A stretch of DNA of 60,011 bases from Zancudomyces culisetae. Taxonomy: Eukaryota > Kickxellomycota > Harpellomycetes > Harpellales > Legeriomycetaceae. The position numbers were made by a program, and so were the translations under genes. Positions within the stretch are counted from its first letter, which is position 1. Every line of letters begins with the position of its first letter. Location of the stretch: the NCBI GenBank assembly GCA_001969505.1, contig LSSK01001323.1, forward strand, positions 1 to 60,011. Direction: 5' to 3'. This document shows positions 1 to 12,600 of this stretch, in pieces. The notes under the pieces are model-generated. The model saw only the letters and a list, made by a program, of their open reading frames with translations. It had not been told where the DNA came from and ran no database searches.

Positions 1-1971
1 GTCTTCTAACCATTGTATAACATCCTTTAGCTCCCAAATCAATTTATTACTCATATTTGCAATTCTAGTACCGCCCTGATATTGTAGTTCCGAGCCCTCC
101 TTACTCATCCCATAATCACCAAGACCAACATTAGTATTACTATTCTTGTATCCCTTTACCCGCTCGTCTGAAGTTGTCCCTTGTAGGTGTTTTTTACTAG
201 TAAATATATTGCTAAAGGACATTTCTATTCACTTTTTACCGTACTGCCCAATCGTGGTTTTTGGACAAGCTTTTCTGGACTTAAATCCAATGCCACTTTA
301 ATAGCTATACTTTTTTTTCACAATATATATATATATTATTTATATATACGGTTCTGTTTGGAAATTGTTGCAGTATAATTGCCCAACTTGCACCCTTTTT
401 CCTTGTCCGTTAGTTTTCTCACTTTTTGTTGTTTTTCAGAGCGAAATCCCGAAATTAAAAGTTTATGTATCGTCGACTAAAAAGGTGAAAGTTTTTTTCT
501 CCTATAATTTAAACAATTTGGGTCCTCACACTAGTATCGCCTCAATCGTTAATTTTGTATGTTCTCTTCGTGCTCTTTTCACTTTTGCTTTATATTTTAA
601 GCAGGAGAGCCTTGGCATTCTATCTTGGATATAGTATATTTAAATTTAAATTCCCAACCTGCTGCTCATTTTTAGCCCGTTGAGCGTTTGTACCTTGTCC
701 TGTATTTATCGTTCTCAAATCTTCTAATTGCCATTTACAGATACAATATTTGTTCTAAACCTTATTTTTTTTCGCTACTATTTTTGCCGGAACTTGTCCA
801 GTATATTGCACAGTCTAGTGTTTTTTGTACCTAACATAAAGGGTTAATGCCGAATTATTTTCTTTTCCAATATTCGGCAATATTTACCTTTGTCTGCATT
901 TATTACTCTTTTTTTTCTTGTACCAATTCGCCTTTATAATTAATGGTGTTGTTACATATTATCGTCAAAAATAAATTATGCTTGATTTTTAATCAATAGT
1001 CTCACAAACGCTAAAAAAATACCGCTATTGTATCCTTCCTGAGTTTGTATTTCAAGATAGTCAACATTCCACATAATGCTCGAAAAAACTAAAACCATAC
1101 CAAAATAACACTAAATTACACAAAACCACGTATTATATCATTGATACTCCTGACTTGTTCGCTGCTTGCTTCGTTTTATTTTTTTGATTATATGGGAAAA
1201 CTGCGTAGCCTACTAGACTCTTCTCTGTCACCTTGATGTATAATATCCTTTGCCGAGAATTGGCCGAGTCCGTTGTGTAGTGGGCTGGCCCAACCAAAGT
1301 TGATCAATAGTTCTTTTTACTCTTCTTTACGCCTCCAATATCACTATCATGACTCTCCCAATTAAATAAGTCTATTTGCAACGTTTGTGATTAGCAACTT
1401 TAAGTTTTGCGTGTATTTGCCTATAGTCTAAATTTCGTACCAATTGAAAATTATATAGTTATTTAAAATTTACAAACCTTAAAAAGAACAGGCTACCTTG
1501 ATTTGCCCTCTTAATTTAATTTAGACTAATTTCAACGAACTTTCAGATTAGCAAAAATAAAAAATTCCCCGAGTATCAAATAGAAATGCTTTTGTTATCA
1601 ATTTTTAGACAAAAAACTGATGCAACGGAACCAATGCGCAAACAAGTATCTAAAAGAGATGGACCGACCTAATCCGAAAAAACCAACTTTAGAGCTTATG
1701 GTGGTATAGTAAACAAAGAAACTTTAGCGATGGTGAGTCATACTAGTAGGTTAGAACACTCCGCCTCCCACCAAGTAGCTAATCATTAGCTACATATTCA
1801 AAAAATTTGTTTTTTTTTCTTTCATAAAGTCCGACTTTACTCGTTCTTTGTATGTACATTATGTTTTATTTTTGCGAATATTAGAAAATTAAATCGACAA
1901 TATAACAATAACAAAGACCTTTTTTTCATAAAAAAAACAAACTGAAGACCAATTAGAGAACAGTTTAGCAA
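1..1971. other. Gene-free left edge, AT-rich
   Basis: No convincing coding region is visible on either strand. The longest open frames (about 60-90 codons near 187-634) look like chance frames in AT-rich DNA, with no recognisable domain and no splice-linked continuation. The stretch lies downstream of the EDEM-like gene and probably holds its 3' region. I found no tRNA or transposon signature. Confidence 0.5.
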
Positions 1972-4900
1972 TCATACAATACTGGCCTTTACAATATTTC
2001 TATTGGAAATGTGTTTCGCCACCAACTCGAAAAACTCTTTGTACACGTAAACCGACGGGATAAGTTGTTGATGGTCTATCTTGTTCTTCAACCTACGATT
2101 AGATAAGGATGTGTGTGATGAAGATGAAGATGAATCAGGTTTTTTGCTTGGTGGGGCAGGTGTGTCTTTTTCACTCTGCTCTTTAACACTTTCATTGTTA
2201 ACAGCAGCTTTCTTATCAGGTGAATATAAAAACTTGTTTCCAGGAGCACCCTCTGGGTTCTTATGAACATTAAGGTTCTCTGATTCCGAGTGTCTGTCCT
2301 TTTTTTTGTCATCACTTTGAAACCCAGCTTTAAAAGCATCAATATTTTCTTCAGATTCATATTCATCATGAACCATATCAGATATGTTTTTTTCAAGAGG
2401 TTTTTCGTCTTTTTTCGGCTCACCTTCTTCGTACAAGTCTTGGTTAAACTCGGAGTTTAATTGAAAACCCAAATTTAACACAGGTTTTTTGCTTCTACTC
2501 TCTAATAACGAAGGAAAATCAATGCTGAGCAACCCACCATATCGATACTTGTCTGAAACTAATTTTGCCATGCTGCCAGAAGACTCCACACTACTATCAA
2601 CCTCAGGGTCTACGTAGCCAGATTCTGAATCTGCTGTAGGCTCCAAGTCAACATCAGAATCGTCACTAATTAAAATAGCTTTGGCACCCGCTTCTTGAGC
2701 AAAGACAACCTTATCATATAACGAGCAACCACCACCTTTTACTACCATCACTATTTTGTCTTTGATTTCTGAAACTTCTCTTGGTGTATAATGCTCACAC
2801 CCAAATATTAACGATGTTCTACCAGCAAGAAAATGTGGAATGACTATCTGGGTCTGATCATCAACCACTTTGAGCGAGGTGTATAGCGTATGTCGCATAG
2901 AAAACCGCGCTAATCGACCTATGTACTCTTTGCACACATCAAATTTAGGCAACGAAGCACCGCTGTTTAAATGCAAGGCCCGTTGATCTTCGCGAATTTT
3001 GACACCCAGAGACGACAAAGATGCTGGGTTGGATATTTCAACACACAGCCGAATATATGTCAAGTCAGTAACTAGGGGCAAAGCTCCGTTGGTGAAAGAT
3101 ATAGACGTATTCTGCTTAATGCTGTACATAAATTCTGGCGAAATTGGAAGGGTGCTATCTGAGAGCTTGGAAAAATCAGTGAGATTCAAGTCAAGTTGGT
3201 GGCGAATGCCTTGTCTGGTAAGCTGTCCAAACAAACGCTGCTGATATTTAGTAAACAAGTGGCCATCGCTACGCATCAAAAGGTGGGGCACAACTGGAAA
3301 ACGTACAATGTTTGGTTCGGCCCACACGTTTGCCAAGCTCTTTGTCCGCTCCATAGCCTGTTCCAATTGTGATTTAATAACCTCTTTAGGTATTGGCTTT
3401 GTAGCTATTTTGGGAATATCATGCACTCCTGGGGCAGAGCATTGTAGCCCAAACACCATCCCCAACTCCACTCGATTTCTTTCGCTGAATGGAACTATCC
3501 CTCCTTCCACCATCCATTCTATCTTACCCACCCCACTATTCTTCTCTCCACTGACTTCTGCTGTTGGCCATACCAATAATTTAACCAAATCAAAGTCTTT
3601 TCGCAGTGGCAGGGACGTTACATAGTCAAGCGATCCCAAACACGCAACCTGTCCGTCCGTTAGTCTCGTCCCCTCAGCACTTCCAGTCCTATAATAGTGA
3701 AAAAGATCCAATACTGAAATTCGACTCATTCTAGCATCACCGCAGCGCGGCCATTGGCAAGTATCCGCTAGCTGCTGATCCTCCAAGTACTCTTTATTCT
3801 CAGTTATCCTGGGATACACTTCCATGTCTTTTACATATTTTCGTGTTCTATGTAACGAAACTTCAGTAGAATTGAAATAAACAACCGTATCCTCAATACT
3901 TACACGCGCCTTCAGCCGAGGAAATTCCATTTTCCTGCCTGCCAGACCTCTAGGAGGGCGATCCTCATGAATTATCTGTCTAGTTGCAAAACTACTTGAT
4001 GGTGGATATTGCATGGGACTCCTTTCTTTGGAAGAAAGCGGTGGAAAGTAGTGTGCCTCGGTTGTAAATACCGCATTCTTATCAGACCTATTTATTGGAT
4101 TGTTTTGATCAAAAAGCAAGTATAAATACTTGAATGTCTCACTCAGGGCAAAACTCTCCATTCGATCTCCAATATCTCGCTTGGTCGGGTCTCTCCCATG
4201 CAAGTCACTTATAGATCCAAACCCACAACTTGTCCGCATTGTCGAGTTTATGTCGTGCATTATCATCTCACCCACCTCTAAATAAAATGGATCTTTGGTT
4301 GCTGTGTACAAAAAGTATGTGCTTTCCACAAACTCCGGGCGCAATGGATAAAAGGATATATCCACTTGCTTTAAAAGCAAATTAAACCTCTCTGGCATCG
4401 CTCTATATCTTCTCCATATATGATAATATAGCATGTAGCTTCTTTCGGCGCCGGAAACATCTCCTAGCTGAACCATCAGCCCCGGAAAAAATGCAGACAA
4501 TGAATCAATAAACCACCCCATCAAATCCCCTGTCTGCATATGTACATTCAAAAATACATATCCACCAACTGTATCCCTTAGATAATAAACCAGTGATTGG
4601 TATGCCGAATTAAATATGTTTTCCATGCTTTTATTACCCAAATATGCCGATGCCTTGTGTAAATACTCATAAAATGAATCTATTCCCGCCGAAATTCCTG
4701 CAAATTTATCGTTCCATCTGCTTTCCGAAATGTTTATTGAATTCCCCACCAGCCCAAGTTTTGATCGATGAAACCATATTTGTTTTATTGCCTGCTCTGC
4801 AACACTTTCAAATATTGTCTCATTAGTTAACCTACTCAGTACCCCAAACTCAAGCAACAGAGTCCCTGCTCCCGCTGTACATGTATCCGAGGTTTCTCTC

Positions 4901-5547
4901 AAATAATGCCCGTATCTCAGGTTTACTCTTGCGTATGGAAACCCATTCGTACTTGCCTCAAATGCTGGGAGTAGCCTCCACCCAAGTTCTCGAGCAAGCC
5001 CCAATAACTCTCCTTTATACACCCATTTTTCCCCATCTGGATCTACTATCCGATTATCTAGCTTTGTTAAATTAACTCCCAACATATCTTCTTCGTCAGT
5101 TGCAATTAAATGGGCACTTAGTAGCCCGCCTAGCATCCGTATTGTCGTTTCGAATACTTGTACATTGCTGTCCAAATCAAAATCTGGTATATATCTAATT
5201 GCTTTTTGCACCGCATCTGCAAATCCTATCTTATCTCTCATTATTGCTAATGTGTCCATAGTATCTACAAGAGTCAAACAAAAATCGCCCAAAACATCGT
5301 TCTCTGGTCGGTATTCATGATGGATTCGATCTCGCCCTCGTCCAGTACAGCTCAATGGCTTTAATTCGTCAAAGGGAAACGCATATTTCAAATATCCGTT
5401 GTATCCATGATTAAACATTTCCTTTGCCGCATCTCTCAAGTGGAGCCTTTTGGACGTCATCATTCCAAGCACCTGTAAATTGGATTGTGTCAAGAATAGC
5501 ACCGTTGAAACAACGGCTATTATACCGATCTTCAGCTTTACCCTCAT
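1972..5547 (-). CDS. EDEM/Mnl1-type GH47 protein with PA domain
   Basis: This is a 1191-residue ER-lumen protein of the EDEM family, which trims or recognises mannose on misfolded glycoproteins for ER-associated degradation. An N-terminal hydrophobic stretch (residues about 8-28) looks like a signal peptide or anchor. The GH47 (alpha/alpha)6 domain runs from about 35 to 490: the early 'DAAKEMFNHGYNGY' segment, 'VFETTIRMLGG' near 136 and 'SFALSETFKYLYLLFD' near 476 are family hallmarks. A protease-associated (PA) domain follows at about 895-965 ('IKDKIVMVVKGGGCSLYDK', 'GAKAILISDDSD'). The last 220 residues are acidic and Ser/Lys-rich. The PA domain and length resemble EDEM3 more than yeast Mnl1 (about 800 residues). 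The gene has no intron. The ATG start fits the signal sequence. No clear K/HDEL sits at the C-terminus, so retention may be indirect. Whether it cleaves mannose or only binds it cannot be told from sequence alone. Confidence 0.9.
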   Translation of the reverse strand: MRVKLKIGIIAVVSTVLFLTQSNLQVLGMMTSKRLHLRDAAKEMFNHGYNGYLKYAFPFDELKPLSCTGRGRDRIHHEYRPENDVLGDFCLTLVDTMDTLAIMRDKIGFADAVQKAIRYIPDFDLDSNVQVFETTIRMLGGLLSAHLIATDEEDMLGVNLTKLDNRIVDPDGEKWVYKGELLGLARELGWRLLPAFEASTNGFPYARVNLRYGHYLRETSDTCTAGAGTLLLEFGVLSRLTNETIFESVAEQAIKQIWFHRSKLGLVGNSINISESRWNDKFAGISAGIDSFYEYLHKASAYLGNKSMENIFNSAYQSLVYYLRDTVGGYVFLNVHMQTGDLMGWFIDSLSAFFPGLMVQLGDVSGAERSYMLYYHIWRRYRAMPERFNLLLKQVDISFYPLRPEFVESTYFLYTATKDPFYLEVGEMIMHDINSTMRTSCGFGSISDLHGRDPTKRDIGDRMESFALSETFKYLYLLFDQNNPINRSDKNAVFTTEAHYFPPLSSKERSPMQYPPSSSFATRQIIHEDRPPRGLAGRKMEFPRLKARVSIEDTVVYFNSTEVSLHRTRKYVKDMEVYPRITENKEYLEDQQLADTCQWPRCGDARMSRISVLDLFHYYRTGSAEGTRLTDGQVACLGSLDYVTSLPLRKDFDLVKLLVWPTAEVSGEKNSGVGKIEWMVEGGIVPFSERNRVELGMVFGLQCSAPGVHDIPKIATKPIPKEVIKSQLEQAMERTKSLANVWAEPNIVRFPVVPHLLMRSDGHLFTKYQQRLFGQLTRQGIRHQLDLNLTDFSKLSDSTLPISPEFMYSIKQNTSISFTNGALPLVTDLTYIRLCVEISNPASLSSLGVKIREDQRALHLNSGASLPKFDVCKEYIGRLARFSMRHTLYTSLKVVDDQTQIVIPHFLAGRTSLIFGCEHYTPREVSEIKDKIVMVVKGGGCSLYDKVVFAQEAGAKAILISDDSDVDLEPTADSESGYVDPEVDSSVESSGSMAKLVSDKYRYGGLLSIDFPSLLESRSKKPVLNLGFQLNSEFNQDLYEEGEPKKDEKPLEKNISDMVHDEYESEENIDAFKAGFQSDDKKKDRHSESENLNVHKNPEGAPGNKFLYSPDKKAAVNNESVKEQSEKDTPAPPSKKPDSSSSSSHTSLSNRRLKNKIDHQQLIPSVYVYKEFFELVAKHISNRNIVKASIV

Positions 5548-7357
5548 TATTTAGATTATTTGTAATTGTTATATGTATTTATGTATTTTGCTTTCTACCA
5601 ATGCTAATTTTCATACAATCTTCCTTTCTTCTCAAAAAATGATTATAATTTTTTTATGTTTTTCCGTTAAATATATCCGTATTTTCCGGGTTTCCTCCTT
5701 ATTTCTCGCTTTTTATCCGATTCCTTATAAATATTTTTTACAAAGCCCTGGAGTAATTACCATTTCTCTTATTCAAATACATATTTTGCTATTCGCGCAC
5801 TGTGAAAATGTTGAGGTTGATAAATTCTTGAAATGTATATTTGTATGTTTTTATATATTAATACACTAATCACCTTGGTTTTTGTTATAACAATTTAATA
5901 TACTATTCTATTTCGCTTTTATAATTTTCTAACCAAGCTCTACAGGTTCCATTCACTGATGTTCCTCTAGTTCTTGAAACTAAGAATATATATCAACTAA
6001 TCTGGATTATCCCTAGTTGCTAAACTGTACTATATGCTTTTTATTCCCTCAGTCTCGATTATTTGCATGAAGTTCAACTTGAATACCCAAATGTTGGTTA
6101 CTAGGTAAACAATGATTCACTGTGATTTTGCTTACTTTGCTGAAACTGGTACATGACAATCAAAATCCTCCAATCAACTAGTTCCCAGGCATTTTCCGAG
6201 TTAAACCGAAATGCGGAACTTTCATTTCAGCTTTGACCAATCGCTATGTGCAAGGCCAAATCTTCAGATTGGATACAAAATAATAAGACAAGGACATCAT
6301 TTGCTCGCTTTCCTGCTACTTATTTTTCAGGACATCACAAATATGGTGTATTTATGAAAAGCCATTTATAAATATAGCATAATTATCTGTCCTGAAAGAA
6401 AAAGGTACCAGCATTCCATGTATGTATGACCTGAAGATGTTATTGTTGTGGAAAGGAGGGGAGGAGAAGATTATAGCTCTAAGAGAAAGAGTAAATATAT
6501 ACACATAAAAACAAACAAACTGGAGCCGTGGCTGGAATAATTAATCATATTTGCGGTTTAGTATGTATTTATATTTGGCATGATTTTTTTTTATACCTGC
6601 ATTTATGACTTGTACTGTTTGAAGTTCATAGCCAAATAGTTATCAACCAATATTAAATAAATGCGCGCTATATACAAAGTTGTAACAAAACAGTAAGCTT
6701 CTAATATGTTTTTTAAGCGTAAAAAAAGTTAGTGTTGGACGCAACCTTGAAAAAAATGACCAAGAGAACAGTACATGCAGTACATTACAGCGCAATGTAT
6801 TTTACTTTTATTTAAACAGCTTGAGGCTAGACACGCACAACTTCTCCATCGCCATTTTAATTTTAATTGTTGTTTTCATAAACATTTCTTCAACATCATA
6901 GTGATAGTAACAAATCAAAACAGAAATACACTAAGACCCTATTAACCTTTAAAAGTTATAGAATCTGCACATGAACCATCATGATAAAGTGGCACTAGAT
7001 TTCAACATTTTCACCCTAAAGTCAAAAACATATGCACAGACATACTATCAGGCATCCTTGGATCCAAAAAACCTATTGAGTAAGTACAAGCTGGGCAAAC
7101 TGCAAACTGCAACCTGAAGAAAATTATGAGTGGATGGGGGTGTGTGAAGCCTTACGCGTCATATGCATGGCAAGATATGCTTGGGTTCGATGTAACCCTT
7201 ACCCTGGACCGAGTTTCCTTCTGGTAAATTATAAACTGATATTAAATATAACATTTAAATCAACAAAGAAAAGATGACAGCACAATTAAACAAGCAAAAG
7301 AGAAATATGAAAGAAAAAAAAAAGATACTAAAAAACAAAAAAACAAAAACAATAGAA
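5548..7357. other. Intergenic, 1.8 kb
   Basis: This is the upstream region of the EDEM-like gene and the downstream region of the uS10m gene. It is AT-rich with many stops in all frames. A near-stem 'GGGTTCGATGTAACCC' at about 7185-7200 caught the eye but has no tRNA A-box partner. No gene is supported. Confidence 0.5.
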
Positions 7358-8614
7358 TTATTTCTTGGGTGTGGATCTAAACTGTTCAATAACATCTTTG
7401 GTAACTTTATCTATAGACAGTTTCGGGTTTTCACTCAACTTCTTCACCACCAAATCAGCCATTGCCTTAACTTGATGTGCATCAGGCGAGCTAGTGGCCT
7501 TGATTTGAGTACCATTCTCAATTTCGCCTTGGCTGACCTTAAAGCTATCTAAAAAGTCTAGGCTTTCGTATTCAAAAATTCTTGACTTCATTCCAATACC
7601 TCCAGGAATGTTAGTTTCTATGTACTCAATCCACTTTTTGGCTACTTCCAAATCAGCATCGTATATCTGTAGCAGTCTTTTATGTGTCCTACGCTCAAAT
7701 ACTTCCATGGCTGCTTTGTGAACAAATGGTGATTTCAAGACGGTCCATCGTTTAATGTGTACTGGCAAGCGAATTGTTCCTGTGCATGGTAAATTCATGC
7801 TGTGGGCTGCTCTGCGACAAAAATCCATGTAAAAGTCAATACGATGGAGACTGTATGCCTGGAATTGAACTTGGCATATCGGGATACGGTGGGTTGGTTC
7901 AATCTTTTTTGGCTCTAATTTATAAGAAAAAGAGGGGGAATTTTTTAGTCATATGGCTAGAATTTCTTCGGATTCCGAGTTTGAAGTGTTTGGTGTTTTT
8001 GATAAATATTGGCTAATATCAAATTGTGGAAAAATACATTTAAAAAAGTAGCTTACGTGCATATACTTCGTCAATCTGGTCCATCGAGATCATATCCTCT
8101 TGTTCAAATGTTTTTTGACCAAGTGCCTTTTCAAGAATTGAGCGGTATGATCTACAAAGATGTTGTTTGAAATTAATAAACTATCATTTTCCAGCAACAG
8201 GTTTCATAAAAAAACGGAAAACCAACAACAAAAATATTATAGAAATGATATTCATGAAGAAATTGTAGATGGATTCTTTACCTGGTAGATTGATACAATG
8301 CAAATAATGGTAACGACACATTTTTCGAGTTTCCGATCAATTTCGGGGCCTAGCAAAGTTTAGGATTGCGATTAGTAAAATTTAGGGCATTCGCTCTGAA
8401 TATGTATAAAATTCCCCTTGCAGAACCATGTTTACACCTTTTTTGTATTTTGATTCATATAATAAATAGTAAATGTAAATTCAGTTTCTGCAATAGATCC
8501 CAGTATAGCCAAAATCATTCAATGTGGAAAACTTTAAAAGTTCTGAAATCTCACCTGAAATATGGTGTTGTTCCTCAACAGTCCGATTAGGGGAGTTTTT
8601 AGTCGGTAAGCCAT
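7358..8614 (-). CDS. RSM10: Mitochondrial small-subunit ribosomal protein uS10m
   Basis: The spliced model has four exons on the minus strand: 8555-8614, 8282-8349, 8057-8151 and 7358-7869. It gives 244 residues with all phases consistent. Exon 1 encodes a basic, acid-free start (MAYRLKTPLIGLLRNN), as expected for a mitochondrial presequence. Exons 3-4 carry the uS10 fold: 'VYALQFQAYSLHRIDFYM', then 'LPVHIKRWTVLKSPFVHK' and 'FERRTHKRLLQIYDAD', which match the conserved S10 strand-loop-strand that contacts the small-subunit head. The protein would work in the mitochondrial matrix as part of the mitoribosome. It is divergent from NOC1 and shares a 1.0 kb upstream region with it. All donors are GT (GTGAG, GTAAAG, GTAAGC) and all acceptors end in AG. 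The C-terminal 60 residues past the S10 core are a lineage-type extension of unknown use. Confidence 0.92.
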
Positions 8615-9629
8615 GGCTATAAATCTACACTCTAATAAACCCACAACTGATATACCTAAATTTTGATGTACTAAAATAAATAATGTTGCAGAGTTTATGG
8701 CCGATTTTTGATTTCCAGAGATAATAAAAAAATACACAAAAAAAAAATTTTGGAAATCAATGGTGTTAGTGGAAGCAAATGGAAATGGAGCAGGCCAGTT
8801 TTATATTTTCCAAGTTCAAAGTGCCAAAAATTGAGGAGATTAACCCAGCTTTAATAGCATTATTTGGACATCTGCTATCCCGTTTTTTCTCACTTCAATA
8901 TAGCAGTATTTTGGAGATGAATAAATACAAGGATGTTCATTATGTTTGCATATAGATAAATATTTAATAAAAGAAAAAAAGAGGGAGGAGGAGAAAAGTG
9001 AACAGTTGGAAAACTATTGTCAGGTTGTGCGAATGTTGGTGGTGTATTAGCTTAATTATGCTAGTTGCTATAGCGTTAAGATACGCATATACTCAATATT
9101 ACCCAGATGTATGATTGCAAAACAATACTTGGCTCTCAAACGTGACCGCCAGCCTGGATGCTCAGCCTATGTGGATTTCTATACTGGGTTTGGGTATTCC
9201 ACACTTTTTTTTCTTTTAGCAATTTGTTGCTGGAAAACTCGATTTTAAATGTTATGGAAAAAAAAAATTTTTTTTCTTTATTTCTTGATCAATACCAGTG
9301 TATTTCTAGGTGATTCTCTTAGATTTTCTTGCTTTGTTCCGCCAGAATTTATTGAATCGAACTTTGGCCACACTAAAAAAAAAATTTTTTTATATGAGGA
9401 ATTGTAAAAAAAAAAAGTAATCCAACATATAAATAATAGTAGCAATAATATATAGTTTCTTGGACATAATATCAGCCCAAGTCTTAATACTCTCAAAAAT
9501 TCAGGCTATACTATAGAACTATAGATATACAACATTACACTTTTACTGTAAATATTATTAAAAATATAAGAAAAAAGAAAAAGAAACAAGGGCTAGAACA
9601 TAATCCAAACAAGTAATACCTAATCTAAT
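8615..9629. promoter_or_regulatory. Shared divergent promoter of uS10m and NOC1, with RRPE-like tracts
   Basis: This 1.0 kb spacer separates two divergent ribosome-related genes. It contains three long A-tract/T-tract junctions: A10T4 at 8739-8752, A10T8 at 9258-9275 and A10T7 at 9375-9391. They resemble the AAAAATTTT core of the yeast RRPE (ribosomal RNA processing element). The first lies about 125 bp from the uS10m start, the other two about 240-370 bp from the NOC1 start. Function is inferred only; poly-A/T is also a common nucleosome-excluding feature. Confidence 0.45.
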
Positions 9630-12600
9630 ATGCCAGCAAAAACCGAAAGGGCAAGACAACAAAAAAATACTCACAAAAACGGTGCCAAAAGCCAAAAAAC
9701 AGGAACCGAAAATGGTGGCGAAAAGGAACCAAAGGATTTGAAGAAGAGTATCGAGCAATTCGTCGAGACAATTGGTTTGAAGGATCTAGAAAAAAGCCGA
9801 GTCGTGGATACTAGCAAAGTAAAACTCAAATCTCGAAAAGAAACTATCAAAGACAGATCTAAGAACAAAGAAAAGGAAAAGGAAAAGGAAAACAAGACAA
9901 CTGACAAACAGGATAGTGCACAAACAACAAATACAAGTGCAAAAAAGACTGGTGACAAACTTCAAAACACAAATGTAGCAAACAAGCAGGAGGGTTTGGG
10001 ACCCAAGGATATGTCGATAGACGAAAAACTAAAAGCAAAACCAGAGACCAACAAACCAAAAAAGATTCTATTTGATGATGATGGACGGGCGAGTAAGGTA
10101 ATTTCCGAAAAACAACACGCAAAAAGAAACATCGACCTAAAAGCAGCAAAGGACAAGCTGTTGGTTGAGCCAGGGAAAAAATGGTATGAAATACAAAACA
10201 AAAGCAATGCAGATAGTGGGGATACAAAGCTATCGGAAGAAGCAGTTGAAAGATTGTTGGAAAAGGCACAGTGGTTGTTGGATGAGGAGAGTGAAAAGTA
10301 TCGTAAACAAAGAGAGAAGGGCAAGAAGAATGCAGACGATATGGAATTCGTTAGCTCTATATTGAAATCAGGAACATTGACTGATAAACTCTCGGCTCTA
10401 ACTTTGTTGGTACAAGAGAGTCCAATTCACAATATGGATAAGCTTAATCAACTGATGGCAATGGCACGGAAAAAACATCGACGAGAGGCGATTATAGCGC
10501 TTTCAAGTTTGAAGGATCTGATGATAACCGATATTTTGCCTAATAGAAGGTTAAAATATTTTGTAGATCGTGAAATAACATCTGAAAATGTGCCAGATAG
10601 GCAGCTCGTACTGTGGATCTTTGAAGATAAGATGAAAAAGGTGTATTTCGAAATGGTAAAAATAATGGAGGAAATGTTGTACGACAACTTGGAATACACA
10701 AAACAGAGCATGTTGGTGAGTATTTCAGAGTTGTTGGAGAACAAGCCTGAGCAGGAACAGAACCTGTTACGGCTTTTGGTTACCAAGCTTGGAGATAAAG
10801 ACCGCAAAGTAGCAAGCAAGGCTTCCTTTTTGTTACTGAGACTTTTGAATAAGCATCCACTAATGAAAACCATAGTCATCAAGTGCATTCAAGAAATGAT
10901 ACTCAGTAAGCGTAAACCAAGTTTGGAAAAGGCACAGTATTATTGCATGGTAACACTTAACCAGATAGTTATATCAAAGGGCGATAGTAAGGCTGCAAAT
11001 GAGTTGATCCGTGTGTACCTTGATTTCTTCCACACATTGGTATACAATAATGCCGAATTTGGTACAGGAGATCAACAGGCTGGTGGTGACAACCAGGAAA
11101 AAGCCAATAGTAAACCCAAAACATCTAACAAAAAGGCATATATTGGTAGAAACGCACATATCAAGTCTAAGGAAGAGGCAAATAAGAAAAACGAGCTTGA
11201 AAACAGATCGTTGGAAAACAAAATGGTTGCAGCGATTTTAACAGGTTTGAATCGAGCCCTACCATTCAGCGATTTAGAGGAACAAAAATGGGAAAATTAC
11301 ATTCAAACTCTATATAGAGCATCCCATTCTTCGAACTTTAACGTTGTTATCCAAACAATGATGTTCTTATACCAACTGACCATTGTTAATGGGATTTCTA
11401 GCAAGGATCGCTTTTATTCGTCGTTATATTCAACTCTTTTGGATTACCGAATTGAATCCAGCTCTAAAAAGGCTCTTTATTTAAATCTACTACTAAAGGC
11501 TATGCAGGCTGATTCAGACATTGACCGGCTGGCTGCATTCGTAAAGCGAATATTTCAAATCATTCTATACCAAAGCACTCCCTTTGTATGTGGTCTCTTG
11601 TATCTCATTTCTCAAGTGTCTATGAAAACCCCTGAAATTCTTACTCTATGGAAAACCGACTCTTCAAAAAACTTCACCACCTATGATCCTTCCAAACGTG
11701 ATCCCCGCTATTCCAATGCCAAATCCGCTTCATACCACGAAACCCTGCTAACACTCCATAACTACCACCCTACCGTCAAAACGTATGCTCGCCAACTGCT
11801 TGCTGGTGAACCCATTTCAAGCTCTGTGAATCTACACATTCACTCTCTATCTCATTTCCTTGACCGCTTTGTGTACCGAAAACCCAAGGATTCCATCAAG
11901 CTACGTGGAATTTCAGCTATGCAGCCTTCTCGAAATGATTCGGAAATTGTTTGGGACAGAAATGCCGCCAACATATTGGTCAATACTAACCGTTATCCTC
12001 AACCTGATCTCTCATTTATGGATCGCTTCAACTCTCTAAAATCTTCAAAATCATCTACTTCCAAGGACGATGATGACCTTGACTATGCAAACGATAGCGA
12101 TGAAAACGACGCTTGGTTGGATAGTATTCAACCTGATCTTGATGACTCTGATGCCGATGTCGATTTAGATGACGATTTAGATGATGAGCTGGATGATGAC
12201 TTGGATGCCGATTTTGGATCAGATGACAATATTGAACATGGTTCTGGTGATGATAACGATGGTTTGGATGATGATGATGATGATTCAGTCGTGGGTCTCG
12301 GTGATGATCAAGACTTCGACGCTTTATTATCCTCTACCAAGAACTCTCTTAAACCAGATAATGACGATTTATCCTCTCAAGGTTCTTCTGGTTCCATGGA
12401 TGACGATGAAGATGAACTTGATGACGATGACGATGAACTTGATGACGATGAACTTGGTGAGGATGAGCTTGGTGAGGATCAAGATGATGATGATGAACTT
12501 CATGGAGATGATGATGACGACGATATGGGTCTACTATTCGAGTCCAAAAAACGCCCATCTCCTTCAACCAAGGGCACTTCCTCTAACAAAAAGAGAAAAA

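Noticed and set aside
187-634. Two overlapping open frames of 63 and 89 codons near the left edge
   Set aside because: They overlap in different frames, are rich in Phe/Leu/Tyr as expected from AT-rich spacer DNA, and show no domain or splice continuation.
7185-7205. Possible tRNA T-arm (GGGTTCGATGTAACCC)
   Set aside because: There is no A-box or acceptor stem at the right distance, and the loop does not fit a 5-bp T-stem with a 7-nt loop.
12349-12567. His-rich minus-strand frame opposite the NOC1 acidic tail
   Set aside because: It is a mirror of the GAT/GAC repeat coding for Asp; a shadow only.
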